Below are positions 9,451 through 21,164 of a DNA stretch of 64,000 nucleotides, one piece after another. Source of the stretch: Bactericera cockerelli (taxonomy: Eukaryota; Arthropoda; Insecta; Hemiptera; Triozidae); contig CM044964.1 of NCBI GenBank assembly GCA_024516035.1, positions 26,684,866-26,748,865 on the forward strand. The letters are read 5' to 3'. Numbering within the stretch: the first letter of the stretch is position 1; each line of letters begins with the position of its first letter. A program made the translations under genes and the position numbers. The notes beneath the pieces are model-generated. The model was not told where the DNA came from, made no database searches, and saw nothing but the letters and a program-made list of their open reading frames with translations.

Positions 9451-10264
9451 TTGCATGCATGAGCAGGATTCGAATCCCAACTTACTCACTGGAAATCCAC
9501 TGCGCCCACCACGTAGCCTGGTCAACAGGCTTGTCTATTGTCTATTGCTCAGGGGTTAAAACAGTTGGGAATTTTATTTTGTTATTTCTAACCGAAGCCA
9601 CAGAAGTGCCCCCTGACAGAATAGCGGAACGTATGCATAGCAGATTATGCTAAACTAAGTGAATAAATTGAAACTAAGGGTGGTCTTGTTAGAGCAAGCG
9701 TTCAAGTGGTTACCGTGGTTGTTATTATTATTATTATTCAACAATTTTTATCAAATATTATTAATTTTTTTTATTTTTTTAAATACAGGTACAGTGGAAG
9801 GGTATAATTAATTAAAGGTAAACAAAGTCTGATCAAGAGTGGTGATAATGCCATGGGCATTCTCTTCTTGGAGAATGGAGTTGGCTACAGTTGGAGGGTG
9901 AAATGATGGTCTCCAGACAACTATTATAAATGTCAAAGTTGGCTCGTCCTGAGCCACATACTACCGTAGTCGAGGGGAGTAGCGCAAACACAGATGTCCT
10001 GGGTTCGAATCTCGATAGTGAGTAAGAAAAGTTGAAAAACCCACCGGTGTTTTTTTAAACAAATTTCTAGAATGTATAAAAAACCCATAATGTATAGGTA
10101 AATAAAACAATACTAGAGTGTAGATTTCAATAATTTCTAGAATTAATTGAATAGGTACCTATTTATGAGCTTACGAGTATTGTCAATTATTTAGAGTATT
10201 AGGGTGTTACAACATTTTTCTTCTTGTTATTTTTTTGCTTAGCGTTTGATACGTGCATTGTGGT
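9451..10264. other. Intergenic with degraded repeats
   Basis: No gene. A dispersed segment with GTTGGCTCGTCCTGAGCCAC (about 9880-9960) recurs at 39978-40060. A degraded tRNA-like segment with GGTTCGAATCTCG lies at about 9970-10030. Confidence 0.5.
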
Positions 10265-10412
10265 GATTGGGTTGGTCGGAAGAGATTGCCAGAGGCAATA
10301 ACCCCGCCCTTTAGTTAGGACATATGTATATATTTTGTTTATTTTTTCCCATTATTTCTTTGTGGGTACCTATAATATGTTCTTCTAATAAAGAGTTTCA
10401 TAATAATTCAAA
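10265..10412 (+). mobile_element. Repeat H copy
   Basis: GAAGAGATTGCCAGAGGCAA, TAACCCCGCCCTTTAG, then TAATAAAGAGTTTCATAATAA. Confidence 0.6.
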
Positions 10413-11275
10413 ATTCAAATATGATTTTATTATAGTGTATATTCAAGTTTCCTAAATAATAAATAAAGTGATCTTCTTGATAATTGAAATTATATACAAA
10501 AAAAACTTTGTAAACTGCCAAAAATTCTATGGCATTTATTAAATAAATAAACCTCTTTCGGGGCAAATATTAGAGACAATTTTTACAGCCACCCTGTAGC
10601 ATTGTTTGACATTCAACGAATTCCTGCAGGATCCCATTACGAGATAGAACCTTGAAATCGATAAATTGTATACGGTTTAATGCTAAACTCCGTAATTATC
10701 CACATTTAATAGGGTCCTCTGTATACAGGGTGTTTCATGAGTGCCGCAGACTTGAGTAGAAGGGAAACTATGTACTGACACTGTTGAGACAGAAACTAGC
10801 AACGAAAAATCATTCCATGTTCATAGAAACACATAAAGTTAAGATAGACTTGAGACCTGGATTTCGGTGGTTCGAGTCTCAAATATGGCAAATATTTAGT
10901 AGAAAGTGATATCACAATCCTTTCCTATATCATTTTTCCTCATTCTTTACATTGATACACTCTTTAATTGTGATAATGATAAAATATTATAATAAATTTG
11001 ATATTTTTTACCGTAAAAAAACGTAGGGTTTTTGAGCCTACGAGTATAGTAGACTTGCACAAGGCACATTTTACCAAACTTTGAACCAGTAGGGGCTAGT
11101 ACGTGGGTTCAATTCTTGTCCAAACAATGTTTTTTAGAAATCAGTCTTCATTTTGCTCCTTGATTGGCTATTTTCCTTAAATTTGGTCTTTCATTTCTTC
11201 TATTTCAAAATACAAAGATCAAATTTCTTTGTTCCACACTACCTTGACTACAGGGATTGGAATAGATACTCTTGC
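10413..11275. other. Intergenic, AT-rich
   Basis: No gene seen. A tRNA-like fragment with GGTTCGAGTCTC lies at 10840-10930. Confidence 0.45.
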
Positions 11276-11289
11276 TTTCACGGCAAAAT

Positions 11290-12145
11290 AACTATACACT
11301 CTTCCTTCTTCTCATTCTCCTCTTCCTCTTAATTCTCCTTCCCTTCCACCTTCTCTTTCCTCCTTCTTCTCCTCCTTCTCCTCCTCCTATTTCTCTTCCT
11401 CCTCCTTCTCCTTCTCCTCCTCCTATTTCTCTGCCTCCTTCTCCTTCCACTTTCACTTGCTCCTCTTCCTCTTCTTTACCCTTCCTCATTATCTTGCCTC
11501 TTCTCCCCAGTATACTTTTTCTCCTCCTACTTCTCATGCTCCTCCTCTAACTCCTTTTCCTTCACTTCCACCTTCTCTTGCTCCTTTTTCTCTCCTTTCT
11601 CCTGTACTTCCTCATTCTCTTTCCTCCTCCTTCCCATTATCCTTCTTCTCCTCCTTCTTCTCCTCCTATTTCTCATTATCCTCCTCTAAATACTTCTCCT
11701 TTCCTTCCACCTTCTCTTGCTCCTCTTTCTCTTCTTTCTCCTACCCTTCCTCATTCTATTTTCTCTTCCTCACCAGTATACTTCTTCTCCTCCTACTTCT
11801 CATGCTCCTCCTCTAACTCCTTTTCCTTCACTTCCACCTTCTCTTGTTCCTTTTTCTCTCCTTTCTCCTGTACTTCCTCATTCTCTTTCCTCCTCCTTCC
11901 CATTATCCTTCTTCTCCTCCTATTACTCATCCTCATCCTCCTCCTCCTCCTACTCCTTCTTCTTCCCTTCCACCTTCTCTTGCTCTTCTTTCTCTCCTTT
12001 CTCCTACCCTTTCTCATTCTCTTTCCCCTTTCTCCCTACTATCCTTCTTCTCCTCCTATTTCTCCTCCTCCTCCTCCCCAGTATCATTCTTCTCTTCCTA
12101 TTTCTCCTCCTCCTCCTCCTCCTCCTCATCCTCAAGGAAAACTTT
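11290..12145 (+). repeat. Polypyrimidine tract, irregular (CCT)n/(TTC)n
   Basis: Over 850 bp almost free of purines on the + strand. It has higher-order repetition: segments such as CTTCACTTCCACCTTCTCTT recur with a period near 260 bp. The long reading frames here (up to 351 aa of S/L/P/F) are composition artefacts with no start or domain evidence. Homopurine-homopyrimidine tracts of this length can adopt triplex structure. Confidence 0.9.
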
Positions 12146-12229
12146 TATAAGGATTCCATTTTAAACGAGAAGACCAAAATAAACACACTTAAACTTTCAA
12201 CATTTCCCCATTTATTGGCTTCTCTACCT

Positions 12230-12668
12230 TCTTCCCTATTTCACTCCTTCTCTCTCTCACACACACACATACTCTTTCTCTCCCTCACCCTCTCTCTATC
12301 TCCTTTTCTGACTCTCTTTCTCCTTTTCTCCCTCTCTCTCTATCCCCTTTCCTCCCTCTCTTATTCTTTCTCTCTCTCTCTCTCTCTCTCTCTATCCATT
12401 TCTCTCCCTCTCTTATTCTCTCTCTTTCCTTCTCTCCCTTTTATTCTCCCTCTCTACCCATTTCTCTCACTCTCTCTCTCTCTGTTCTTCTCTTTCTCCC
12501 TCCCTCTGTCCCTTGCTTATTATGTCTCTCTCTCTCTCTCTTCTTCTTCTTCTCCCTCTCTCACTCTCTTATTCTCTATCTCTTTGTCTCTTTTCCATTC
12601 TCTCCTTCTCTCTCTTTCACTCTCTCTCTACCCATTTCTCTCACTCTCTCTTTCTGTTCTTCTCCCTC
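12230..12668 (+). repeat. (CT)n microsatellite tract
   Basis: CT-rich continuation of the previous tract, mostly (CTCT)n with interruptions such as CCCATTTCTCTCACTC that recur about every 60-100 bp. Confidence 0.9.
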
Positions 12669-12669
12669 G

Positions 12670-12884
12670 CATTGAGTGCACCGGTTCCCGTAGGATTACG
12701 GAAGTGAAGCAACGTCCAGGAAGAGGAATATTTCGTGATGCTGACGTTCCGGCCCAACCCAGGCTGGTTTAGGATTATGCGGGAAGCAGATTTGTGAGTT
12801 ACCTGCGAAGGCAGGGTAACACCCCCGTCGTAACATCAAAATGCAGTTCAAAGCGAAGTTAAACCCAAATTAAAAAAAATATCC
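12670..12884 (+). repeat. SINE-D copy, 5' truncated
   Basis: Starts inside the 5S part (GAGTGCACCGGTTCCCGTAG, GAAGTGAAGCAACGTCC), then the shared body and GCGAAGTTAAACCC before an A run. It abuts the CT tract directly. Confidence 0.75.
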
Positions 12885-13344
12885 GGCGAAGAAATGGTAT
12901 ACTTATTCATAAGAGTATAAAAGAAATGCGGTATTACCTACTAGTTTAAATGACAAGAAGTTAAAATAATAAAAAATGATACATTATGATATTTACAGCA
13001 TAAATATATTATTTGTTATCTTAGAAGCCAAATAAAATCTTAGAAGTCAAATAAAAATGGCTAAGGATGGGTCCTCTGTATGAAAAAAAATATGAAAAAT
13101 AAAACAAATGATTTATTATTATTATTGTCACAGTTATATATTATTTCCAAAATCGAAATTCCCTGATTCCCCTGACTAACTCATCATCCACTTTCTCCTC
13201 CAAAATTTAAACCAAAGCACATCCATATTGTTTGAGGAAGACCTTACAGTTTGGGAATATTTTAAAATTGACACTAGACATCCTCAACGTGGCCTACTGT
13301 TCCACATCAAACTAATTAAGTTAAAAAACTAATCAAGCATCAAA
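12885..13344. other. Intergenic, AT-rich
   Basis: No gene or named repeat. Confidence 0.5.
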
Positions 13345-13512
13345 CTAACTACCGTGTACTGGTAGTCAAGTGTTTGAATCCCACCGGTGCATGAAAATTT
13401 CCTCAATAATTTGAGTTTGTGACCACATAATAATAAGACTCTGAGGGTTAGTTGGTAAAAAATGCTTTGAGCATTAACTTCGCCTGGTGATTATCTTACA
13501 CTAAAGAGCTTT
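13345..13512 (+). repeat. SINE-E copy
   Basis: GTACTGGTAGTCAAGTG head, CATGAAAATTTCCTC, TTTGTGACCACATAATAATA and AATGCTTTGAGCATTAACTT. Confidence 0.75.
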
Positions 13513-13954
13513 ATATTTATCAAGCTAAGGTAATCAATATAATTAAGCTCATCAGGTAATCAATATAATAACCATCGATAACTTCAAATGAAAAATTAAA
13601 CGTACTGGATTCAACTTTTACAGTGTGCTCTCTGAAAATCTACCCTGTCGTTTAATCTCTCAGTCATTCACTGATTAAAATGTCAAGCTTTTTTTTCACA
13701 AATAAAAAAGGGAAACTCAGGGTGGGGTTAAAGAGTTCATCATTTTATGATTGTAGAGCGAGCTATTTTTTAAACATTTCATGATTAAGCGCAATCATTT
13801 ATGTACTTATGCTCTCTCCCCCTTCTCCTCTGACTTTCTAAACATACCACTCACATTTGTGAATGCTCCATGAACTCACAGTCATCACACAGAAGATGTA
13901 CAGGGTGGCTCATTTAAAAATGTGTGTCAATTAAAAATAATCAACAACAATCAA
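13513..13954. other. Intergenic, AT-rich
   Basis: No gene or named repeat. Confidence 0.5.
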
Positions 13955-14090
13955 CATTTTTACATGGTCACAAACTCAAATTCATGAGGAAAAATTCGTG
14001 CACTGGGTGGGATTTGATCCAACGGATCCCTACGCTACCTGGATTACCAGACTAGCGCGTTAAGCACTTGACTACCATACACCAAATATT
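13955..14090 (-). repeat. SINE-E copy, 3' truncated
   Basis: The - strand keeps the head and the TGAATTTTTCCTCATGAATT junction. Confidence 0.7.
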
Positions 14091-14094
14091 GAAT

Positions 14095-14145
14095 ACAATT
14101 TTTGTCGGCGCCGGGGTTCGATCCCGGGACCTTTCGCATAATTCT
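14095..14145 (-). repeat. SINE-B fragment (head only)
   Basis: The - strand contains GAAAGGTCCCGGGATCGAAC and GACAAAAATTG, matching the SINE-B head and its 3' junction. Confidence 0.6.
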
Positions 14146-14345
14146 TGACTACCATGCATTGGTAGTCAAGTAATTAAGGCGCGTTCGAGTCCTACCCAAT
14201 TGGTTTCGAAATCTACCCATCAACGTATGAATTGATCCTCATAGGTACATTTGAGTATATAACTACATAATAATAAGACTCTGAGGGTTAGTTGGTAGAT
14301 AATTCCTTAAGCATTAACCTCGCCCGTGGTAACCTTATTATTATG
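14146..14345 (+). repeat. SINE-E copy
   Basis: CATTGGTAGTCAAGTAATTA head, then the ACTACATAATAATAAGACTC body and GCATTAACCTCGCC. Confidence 0.75.
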
Positions 14346-14363
14346 AAGTACAAGCGACCTCAC

Positions 14364-14496
14364 TAGTTTGAACTATATGGCGGCGGTCTTGTAACCTGGA
14401 AGTTCAAGTCCCGTTCTTTCAGAGGAGATTTTTATTAAAGCTAGTTTGAGTAGTTGTAATATAACGAAAGTGATTCGCACAAATATGATAACATTC
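14364..14496 (+). repeat. SINE-A copy
   Basis: GGCGGTCTTGTAACCTGGAA, TTCAAGTCCCG, GTTTGAGTAGTTGTAATATA and AAATATGATAAC. Confidence 0.75.
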
Positions 14497-15099
14497 TTTT
14501 TTCATGAACTACCCCACAAAACAAGAGGACTGCATCCCCTTAGTGTGGGGTAGTGGCATTAAATATATGTTACCTATTATACCTAGTATGTACAATTATT
14601 AAAGCAAATAAATTACAAATTTGCATGAAGCACATTTTCTGAACCACCCCGTCGGAAAACACATGAGATACACATACAAATGTACCTATGTGTAAAAAAA
14701 CATCATTTGACTAAAAGCTTTTGACACTTCAGCATACACACGAGGACTTGAATGTGAAAATGTGTTTTGTTTGCTGCTTTTGTTGGAAAAATTTTCAAAT
14801 TAAAAACTCGGGGTATGAAAACGACGGTGTTGGGCGGGATGCATACGTCACTACGGCAGGCGCTGGGAGACGAGTATTGCTAGGTTGACACCTGGGTCCC
14901 ATATTTCACATCTTGACAAAAAAAAGACAATAAAAAAAAGACAAACAAGAATCTTGTTTATTTTTATATCAAAACCTCAGCAACACGCTGTACTGGTATA
15001 ATATTAGTTATTGCTATTTTTTTTAACTATAATTTTACCTAAGTTATTCCAAATAAAGATTTATTTATTTATCTATCCTCCTTTTCTTCTTTTACTCTG
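14497..15099. other. Intergenic
   Basis: No supported gene or recognised repeat. Confidence 0.45.
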
Positions 15100-15438
15100 T
15101 CTTATCCCGCTCAAGCAGGGTTGACGTTGTACAACCTCATGGTTGAGGTTGGTTGGTTCTGGCACATTTTTTTACGGCTGGATGCCCTTCCTAACGCCAA
15201 CGATTCTATTTGATTTAACGTCCTAGATTAGGACGCTAAGGGTTTCACCCTTCATTCGCTGGGAATCGTACCAGCTACCCACATTAACCTCACCCAGCCT
15301 GGGTAGGGCCGGAAATGCTAGCCTCACGAGTTTGGAGGGAACAGAATTTTCTTCGAAAAGTCTGCCCAACCGAGAGCCGAACTCGGGATCTCTGGACTAC
15401 GGGCAGTAGTCACAACCATTACGCCACGGAGGCTGATT
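15100..15438 (-). repeat. SINE-C copy with type-1 tail
   Basis: Read on the - strand: head CCTCCGTGGCGTAATGGTTG, body TACCCAGGCTGGGTGAGG, then a tail different from that at 6288. It runs through GGCGTTAGGAAGGGCATCCA, GCCGTAAAAAAATGTGCCAG, CCTCAACCATGAGGTTGTAC and GGGATAAGACAGAGTAAAAG. Confidence 0.8.
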
Positions 15439-15537
15439 TATTTATCCATCCAAACAGTTGTAATTGAACTCATCAGGGAGGTCAAGATTTTGTGGGTGTG
15501 AGATCAAATCATCACTCAAATTTGAATTTTTGCAGAG

Positions 15538-15770
15538 AAAATGGCGCGTTGAATACACAGGTTGTCGTAGGATCACCGAAGTCAAGCAACGTCCAGCGAG
15601 GTGAAGACTTCGTGATGCTGGTATTCCGACCCAACACAGACCCACATTAAGCTCTGTTTAACGTGGGCCTGGGTTGGGTAGCAGGTTTGTGAGGTTCCAG
15701 GTTTCAGGGTAACACCTCCGTCGTGATAAGACCATGCATATGAAAGCGACGTTATTATTATTATTATTGT
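15538..15770 (+). repeat. SINE-D copy with internal duplication
   Basis: GGCGCGTTGAATACACAG, AGTCAAGCAACGTCC, then the shared body with CCAACACAGACCCACATTAA in place of the normal joint. It ends GAAAGCGACG before (TTA)n. Confidence 0.7.
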
Positions 15771-16130
15771 TAAACATGTTGGATCAAGTTTTATTTACAA
15801 TAAAGAAGGTACATAGAATATTTACATATAAATTGAAATTAATAAAACAAAACTTGATCAAGGGCGGTGCTAATGCCAACGGCATTCTCTTTTAAAAGAG
15901 AATGGCGTTCAACCCAAATTAAAAAAAAAAGAAAAAAACGACAAACTTTAACTTCGTCCCTTGATGAACTACTCATTCTATTTATTATATAAATATGTAT
16001 CTATTTTATATTATTATTATTTTAGTTAAAAAATGACATAATATTATATTTAATAAATATCAATTTTTTGAGGTCAAGCAGTGCTTGGTTCTGTAAACTT
16101 GTGAGTATCATTGAAGCATTTCGTTTAAAG
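15771..16130. other. Intergenic, AT-rich
   Basis: It contains the fragment AACTTGATCAAGGGCGGTGC, a dispersed segment also related to 9830-9880. No gene. Confidence 0.4.
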
Positions 16131-16164
16131 CCGTCTATCTGCATCCTTTGCAGATCTATTTGAA

Positions 16165-16827
16165 TCTAAATGAGAGAAAAAGAGAGAGAGAAAGAAAGAA
16201 AGAGAGAAGAAGAGAAAGAGGAAATGGAGGATAGGGGAGTTGAGAAATAATAGAAAGAGAAAATGAGGTCGAGAGAATAAGAGAGAGGAATTAGTGAGGG
16301 AGTCAGAGATCCTGATCTCTTTTTTAACCTTTGTCACAAAAGAAAATACTTTTCAGTAAGTTGCTGTCATTTGACTAAACAAATACAATGGAAGGAAATA
16401 GAGAGAGATAGAAGAGAGAGGAGAGAGAAAGAAATAGATATGACTGAGAGAGAGAGAGAGAGTAAGAGAGATATGAGAGGGAAATAGAGAGAGAGAGAGA
16501 GAAAGAGGCAGAAATAGATATAGAAGACAAAATAAACGGGATATAGTGAGAGCCTTAGATTTATAGAAGTAGGTGGAAGATAAAAAGAGAGAGAGAAAAA
16601 GAGAGGGATGCAAGAGAAAGAAAGAGAGAGAGAGAGAGAGAGTGAGAGAGATAGAAAAGACAGAAAAATAGAGGAAGAGGTAAAAAGAGACAGTGAGAGA
16701 GAAATGGATAATATAGAAAAACTGAGAGATGGATTGAAGATAAAGATAGAGGGGGGACAGAGAAAGATAGAAATAGAAAGATTGAAGATAAAGACAGCGA
16801 GAGAGAGAGAGAGAGTAAGAGTAAGAA

Positions 16828-16888
<61 letters not shown>

Positions 16889-16890
16889 GT
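16165..16890 (+). repeat. (GA)n polypurine tract
   Basis: About 700 bp of GAGAGA with AAAGA/GATAGA interruptions, ending in a long pure GA run (about 16825-16885). The ORFs over it (E/R repeats on +, S/L repeats on -) are composition artefacts. Confidence 0.9.
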
Positions 16891-16984
16891 CAGAGCTTTC
16901 AATTTAGCTTTTATATTCATTATCGCACAGGTTTCAGCTGAGTTATTTTTTGCACAAAGAATGGCAGTGAAATGAAGAAAACAA

Positions 16985-17055
16985 GATAGTGAGAGTGAGA
17001 GAGAGAGAGAGAGAGAGAAAGAAAGAGAATGAGAAATAGAAGGAGAGAGAGAGTA
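16985..17055 (+). repeat. (GA)n tract
   Basis: Second, shorter purine tract about 100 bp after the main one. Confidence 0.85.
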
Positions 17056-17225
17056 ATTGGGAAGAAGGCGAATTGAAATTGAGACAGTTGAAATAATTTG
17101 AAAACACTGATATGCAAATTACGCGATTTTCGAGAAATCCTTAAGAAATCTTTTTTATTATTGGTATAAGATGATTCAGAGGTGTCTTGAAATTTTTTAT
17201 TTATTGATTTCAGTAGTTTGATTGA

Positions 17226-17342
17226 TGAGGTGGCGGAATTGTAATTGGAGGTCGGTGGTTCAGGTCCCAATCGAAGCAAATTAATTAGTAAAACTAGTTT
17301 GAGTGGTTGTGATCAACACAATAATTGTTATTATGATAACTT
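17226..17342 (+). repeat. SINE-A copy
   Basis: GGTGGCGGAATTGTAATTGG, GGTTCAGGTCCC, GTTTGAGTGGTTGTGATCAA and TTATGATAACTT. Confidence 0.7.
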
Positions 17343-17444
17343 TTTTAAGTAAGTACATTCTTTTACTCCTTTATTTAAGAACAATTTTTCGACCATGAAA
17401 GTTAGGATCTTTAAACAAACTAACCAACCTCTCTCGGAAATTGA

Positions 17445-17605
17445 TTAATAGTTATCATATTTGTATTAATCACAATGACTGTAAAATATCACAACAATTA
17501 CTCACACTTGCTTCACTAAATTTTGCCGAACTTGGGATTCGAACCACCGACCCCAGGTTACGAGTCCGCCTCTTTATCGATCAAGCTACTGAGGTCGGTT
17601 ATTGA
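17445..17605 (-). repeat. SINE-A copy
   Basis: The - strand reads CCGACCTCAGTAGCTTGATC, GATAAAGAGGCGGACTCGTA, GGTTCGAATCCC and TATGATAACTATT. Confidence 0.75.
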
Positions 17606-18212
17606 TATAATTTATTGATGAGTAGATACCAAGGTAATAACGGTAGATAACAAGGCAATAAAATATTTTAGTACATTATGAACATTAGCATTTACAAAAA
17701 CAAAAAACCATTAGGTACGTATTATTAGAAGTATACAATATACATAATTATATCATACATTACAAAAAAAACATAAAAAATATTTTTTTGAAAAAACATC
17801 AAGTATTTAGCCGCATTATTGTTTGTTTCGGCACATTTAATTATTGCGGCAATGTTACCAATGTTACCATTACCAGAACTTTTGGTATAATCGTTATAAA
17901 AAAAAATTAAAATAGAATTACGATTTTATCTTTTCTAGTTTTAGATAAGAGAGATAAAAACAGTTGAAACCATAGGCTCCTTAATTTAATTATCTTTTAT
18001 GATGATTGGATTTTCTGTTGTTTGAACCGAAACGCGCTGTCAAAAGTATAGAACTCTAAATTTGAGTTACCTCCTTTTTTAACCTTTTTGTTGAATAAAA
18101 AGGTAAACGTAATTTACCCAAGCAGCAACTTATTGTTAGGGCAGTTTTTATTTAAAAGTTTTCGGACCACTCAGCAATGAGTCAGTAAAAGAAATCAAAT
18201 ACCTACATATTT
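17606..18212. other. Intergenic, AT-rich
   Basis: No gene or named repeat. Confidence 0.5.
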
Positions 18213-18425
18213 GTGCTGCACTGGTAGTCAAGTGGTTCACGTCTGGTGATCCAGGTAGCGAAGGGATCCGTTGGTTCGAATCTCACCCAGTCCATGAATA
18301 TTTTCTGATTAATTTGAGTTTGTGACCACATAATAAGAAGGCTGTGAGGGTTAGGTGGTAGAGAATGCTTTGAGATTTAACCTCACCAGGTTACCTTCCA
18401 CTAAAGAGTATTATTATTATAATAT
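18213..18425 (+). repeat. SINE-E copy
   Basis: GCACTGGTAGTCAAGTGGTT head, B-box GGTTCGAATCTC, body GTTTGTGACCACATAATAAG and a TATTATTATTATAA tail. Confidence 0.8.
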
Positions 18426-18740
18426 TATTAACATACATATAAAACTATTTATAATAATCTATTTATTTAATTTATTATTCTACTACTTTCAATTCTTTTA
18501 ATTCCAACTTTCTCATTAACTTCCTGATTATTATGCTCATTAAAAAAGGATGACCATTAACTAAGTAATAATTGCTATGAGAAGTAATTCCTGTCATTAT
18601 AATGGGCACATTATTCACCTATTTCAGAGGGAATTCAGACCATATGTTTCTTATGTGGCGTATATCCTGAGATATCTGTAACCTATTTATCTATGTATCC
18701 ATCTATACATAATTACATTATAGGTAAGTCCAATTGTCTA

Positions 18741-19203
18741 ATGTCCACACTGAGATCGTATAACATAGAGGGAACCTTACCTATCTCGAGTTGAACAAAT
18801 TTATGAGTCCAACTTTGAACAGCTGATGGTCCCTCATTCATGAAATCCCGCCTTCTGATTGGTTCAATTTATTTGATTTTTTTTTGTTTACCTAATGCAG
18901 TGGCGGATAACGAAACATCCTTAATTTTCACGTCACGTACCAAGCCTTATATTACTACATAATAAGTAGAAAATAATGAAAGTAAAAGAAGAAGCAAAGA
19001 CAAAAATAACTAATATGTAAGTATGAAAAAAGTAAAAATATTATTTTAGAAGAATTAGGTTGTTTAGGTACCCGGTCCCTTCGCGAGAGAAAAATTACAA
19101 CAACTCCGGCACTGATTTTGAAATCAGCTGATGGTCCCTCTTGGACGCAAATCCTGATACATAGAGTTCCCTCTATGTTACAATTATGATCTCAGTGAAT
19201 GTC
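18741..19203. mobile_element. Candidate MITE with imperfect terminal inverted repeats
   Basis: The left end (ATGTCCACACTGAGATC, then TAACATAGAGGGAACC) reappears inverted at 19164-19203 (GTTCCCTCTATGTTAC, then ATGATCTCAGTGAATGTCC) with small indels. CAGCTGATGGTCCCTC also occurs twice inside as a direct repeat. No transposase. No clear target duplication found. Confidence 0.5.
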
Positions 19204-19342
19204 CATCTACCCATATTCAGGAATATCTTATGTACAAGGTCAAAGGACGAGAGACACGCTTTGGAGTCACGCTGGGATTGAACCCTGTCATTTGTAGAAA
19301 AAAAATTGGTGTGTATTTCTAATTTATTGACATTACCGAGTC

Positions 19343-19400
19343 TTTTGATCGATAAGGTGGACTCGTAACCTTGAGGTCAGAGGCTTCGAGAATTTCAATA
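19343..19400 (+). repeat. SINE-A fragment
   Basis: TTTTGATCGATAAGGTGGAC, TCGTAACCTTGAGGTCAG; the remainder is lost. Confidence 0.5.
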
Positions 19401-20400
19401 CGTTCTGTTTTGAATAATTTTATTTTGACATTTCACTCTTCTAATTAAAACAAAATAAATTTAAAAAAAAAAAAATAATAATAACTCTTTATTGACAAGA
19501 ATAGTATTAACAAAGTGCTTGATTATTGCCTCTGCCATCAAACCCATGTATTCTAAAAAAATATATTTTAGTAAAAATAGGCTGCCATTAATATTAAAAA
19601 AAAATATCAGCTCAATTACATAAAAAAACCGACCGAAAACAATATATTCTACAGCTTATAGGTAATAAAAAGGTATATAGAACTGTTTTCCCCTTTTTTT
19701 AAGCAAATTCCCTACTCATTTTCTGCTACACAGCATTAAAAACCGACGAGTTTTAAATCTGGAAAGTTCAGAATCTGACACAATGAAAACTTTCAGCCCG
19801 GAATACTTCTTCCCACCTTGAACCCGATGAAAAAATAAATGAAGAGACAGTAGAAAGAGAGAGAGAGAGAGAAAGAAAGAGAAAAATTGCAAAAAAAAAC
19901 CAACAGCGGAATCATTTTTTACAACTTCTTTTTAGGTAGGTAGATTTATTCCTTTTCTATTTTTTAACAAAAATCATCTCGCGAAGTTCATCTGAATGTT
20001 GTAGCTAGAAAGAAAGAAAGAGGAGGAGGAAGAGAAAGGATGTTTTGAATAAGAACAAAAACTATACCCGTACTTTTACAGAACTGAGGACTTCTTCTGA
20101 TGGATTTTGTTTTTATTTTGTTTTGTTTTTTGTTTTTTTTTTTTTAACTTTTTTAAAATACCTCCTCGACTTTGTTATTGCTAATAATCTAGGACTTATA
20201 ACTGTGTTGACTATTATATTCTATTGAAATTTAAACTTTTATTTGTAGCTCAATTGGCTCAACCCCCTCTCAAAACGACCTATCAGAACCAACTCTACTA
20301 TTATTATAGATTGAAGGTAAAAAACTAAATCACTTTTTTAATTTTTTTTTTTGATTTAAATTCTATCACAAAAAAAATAGGATACAAAAATTGCAGGATA
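19401..20400. other. Intergenic, AT-rich with small GA tracts
   Basis: No gene. Short (GA)n at 19855-19885. Confidence 0.45.
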
Positions 20401-20404
20401 GTGA

Positions 20405-20417
20405 GAAATGAGAGAGA

Positions 20418-20457
<40 letters not shown>

Positions 20458-20470
20458 GAGAGAGAGAGAG
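20405..20470 (+). repeat. (GA)n tract
   Basis: GAGAGA run with AGGAAG interruptions. Confidence 0.85.
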
Positions 20471-20629
20471 ACAAGGATTTGAATGGATTTTTTTTCGCTA
20501 TTGAAACGGTCTCAAATTTCTTTTGATTTTTTTGATCCGATTGAAATAAAGCTGAAAATTGGCTGATATTCGAAGCCGTACAAAAAGAAGAAAAAAACAT
20601 TTCAATTTATCATTTTCATTGTAATAGCT

Positions 20630-20673
20630 CTCTCTCTCTCTTTCTCTCTATCTCTTTCTCTCTCTCTGTCTCT

Positions 20674-20705
<32 letters not shown>

Positions 20706-20712
20706 TTCTCCC
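20630..20712 (+). repeat. (CT)n tract
   Basis: CTCTCT run. With 20405-20470 it forms complementary purine and pyrimidine arms 230 bp apart. Confidence 0.85.
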
Positions 20713-20989
20713 TTCTATTATCATCAGTATGTTTCAGAAATTTAATTAATGATTAATACATTTATTGAAATAATATAATTAGCTATTTATAATGTTATGT
20801 TTGTATTACCTATCGCACAGTAGTGTAAGGAATGTATGGCCAGATCCAAGGGATATTTATGTATTTATGAATGTATGTATGTACGTAAATTGTCACAAAT
20901 ATTATTTATATTTTGAAACCATTGATGTCCTACGACATAACACAAATAATACTTCAACCCTATATTACCTCTCCTAAATAGAAAGTATT

Positions 20990-21120
20990 GTGTTACGCCT
21001 CGCTCATTAGAGGGGGTGCATACTACGGGATGGGCATTATTGGGCGAGTTAAATTATCATAAACGGAAGCTGCTTTTTCATGACTACGAAATAGTAAAAA
21101 TCTGTAAAATACTCATGCCA
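20990..21120 (+). repeat. SINE-B 3' fragment, diverged
   Basis: CATACTACGGGATGGGCA, CATGACTACGAAATAG and AAATACTCATG recall the SINE-B 3' half. Confidence 0.5.
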
Positions 21121-21164
21121 TAAAAATGATAATATAAAAAACTTGCTACCTCGAATAGCAATGA

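Noticed and set aside
11272..12772. Several long S/L/P-rich frames
   Set aside because: Composition artefacts of the polypyrimidine tract; no start, splice or domain support.
16561..16920. S/L- or E/R-repeat frames over GA tracts (also 29737-30122, 39202-39579)
   Set aside because: Products of (GA)n microsatellites on both strands.
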